5,665 bases of DNA from contig JAMOAC010000057.1 of NCBI GenBank assembly GCA_023621975.1, positions 1-5,665 of the forward strand, given 5' to 3'. A model generated the notes under the pieces. It was not told the origin of the DNA. It made no database searches and was given only the letters and a program-made list of their open reading frames with translations. Source of the stretch: Bacillota bacterium (GTDB lineage: Bacteria; Bacillota_A; Clostridia; Acetivibrionales; DUMB01). The first letter of the stretch is position 1. Each line of letters starts with the position of its first letter. Positions 5,439 through 5,665 of the stretch are shown here, piece after piece. A program made the position numbers and the translations under genes.

Positions 5439-5665
5439 ATGTTAATAGTAATGAGCAGGATATTTGACGAAAAGTTTCTCAGAACAATACAGCAGCTTAC
5501 GCTAAGTGCGCATTTTTCAATAGACGGGTCAACAGCAGGCAACCGAAAATCTCGAAGCAAAGGAAGCTCGGTGGAGTTTTCCGATTACAGAGAATATATT
5601 CCGGGTGATGATTTCCGGCGTATAGACTGGAATGCATACGGGAGGTTTGAGAAGCTTTTTGTCAA
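5439..5665 (+). CDS. DUF58 domain protein, N-terminal part (3' end outside window)
   Basis: The frame is open from ATG 5439 to the window end, giving 75 full codons. From the second ATG (5451) the protein begins MSRIFDEKFLRTIQQL, followed by a Ser/Lys/Arg-rich patch and then the DUF58 hallmark: GSSVEFSDYREYIPGDD, next FRRIDWNAYGRFEKLFV. The G..VEF.DYR.Y.PGDD.R.IDW pattern is diagnostic of the family. No membrane helix precedes it, so this looks like the shorter, soluble form of DUF58 (about 290 residues) rather than the longer form with two N-terminal helices. DUF58 proteins commonly pair with MoxR ATPases, as here, and are thought to be part of the MoxR-dependent maturation module, possibly through a von Willebrand A-like fold in the part not visible. 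The start could be 5439 or 5451; 5451 gives the more family-like N-terminus, while 5439 is the closer to the ribosome binding site. Confidence 0.92.
   Translation, partial: MLIVMSRIFDEKFLRTIQQLTLSAHFSIDGSTAGNRKSRSKGSSVEFSDYREYIPGDDFRRIDWNAYGRFEKLFV

Noticed and set aside
4249..5665. Assignment to the Bat aerotolerance operon
   Set aside because: Only MoxR and DUF58 are visible; no BatA-E von Willebrand or TPR proteins are in the window, and the ABC neighbours do not fit that operon.

Overview
The window is one strand of an apparent operon from a low-GC Gram-positive bacterium, most likely a member of the Clostridia. The evidence is strong AAGGAGG-type ribosome binding sites before nearly every gene, frequent AGA/AGG and ATA codons, a TTG start, a spacer that is only about 14% G+C by my count, and a gene set I recall from clostridial genomes. 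The species cannot be named from the sequence. All six genes lie on the + strand and both end genes are cut by the window.

Layout: (1) 1-533, C-terminal part of a larger protein, probably an envelope protein. (2) 533-1468, ABC transporter ATPase. (3) 1461-2396, its ABC-2 type permease. (4) 2374-4113, a membrane-anchored coiled-coil protein with a long Gly/Ser/Gln/Asn-rich segment and a conserved-looking tail. (5) 4249-5235, a MoxR-family AAA+ ATPase. (6) 5439-5665, the N-terminus of a DUF58 protein. Genes 1 to 4 overlap by 1, 8 and 23 nt, so they look translationally coupled. The MoxR gene is set apart by a 135-nt spacer before it and a 203-nt spacer after it. Both spacers are built from short degenerate tandem repeats, with a different repeat family in each.

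How the parts may work together: MoxR and DUF58 genes are a well-known pair. They are usually neighbours of von Willebrand A or transglutaminase-like membrane proteins and are thought to act as a chaperone-like module that matures or remodels a partner complex. Here the pair is joined to an ABC-2 exporter and to a large membrane coiled-coil protein. My inference is an envelope machine in which the ABC-2 pair and the membrane proteins form the envelope part and MoxR/DUF58 assembles or remodels it. The substrate is unknown. No RNA gene, insertion sequence, CRISPR array, convincing terminator or convincing promoter was seen.
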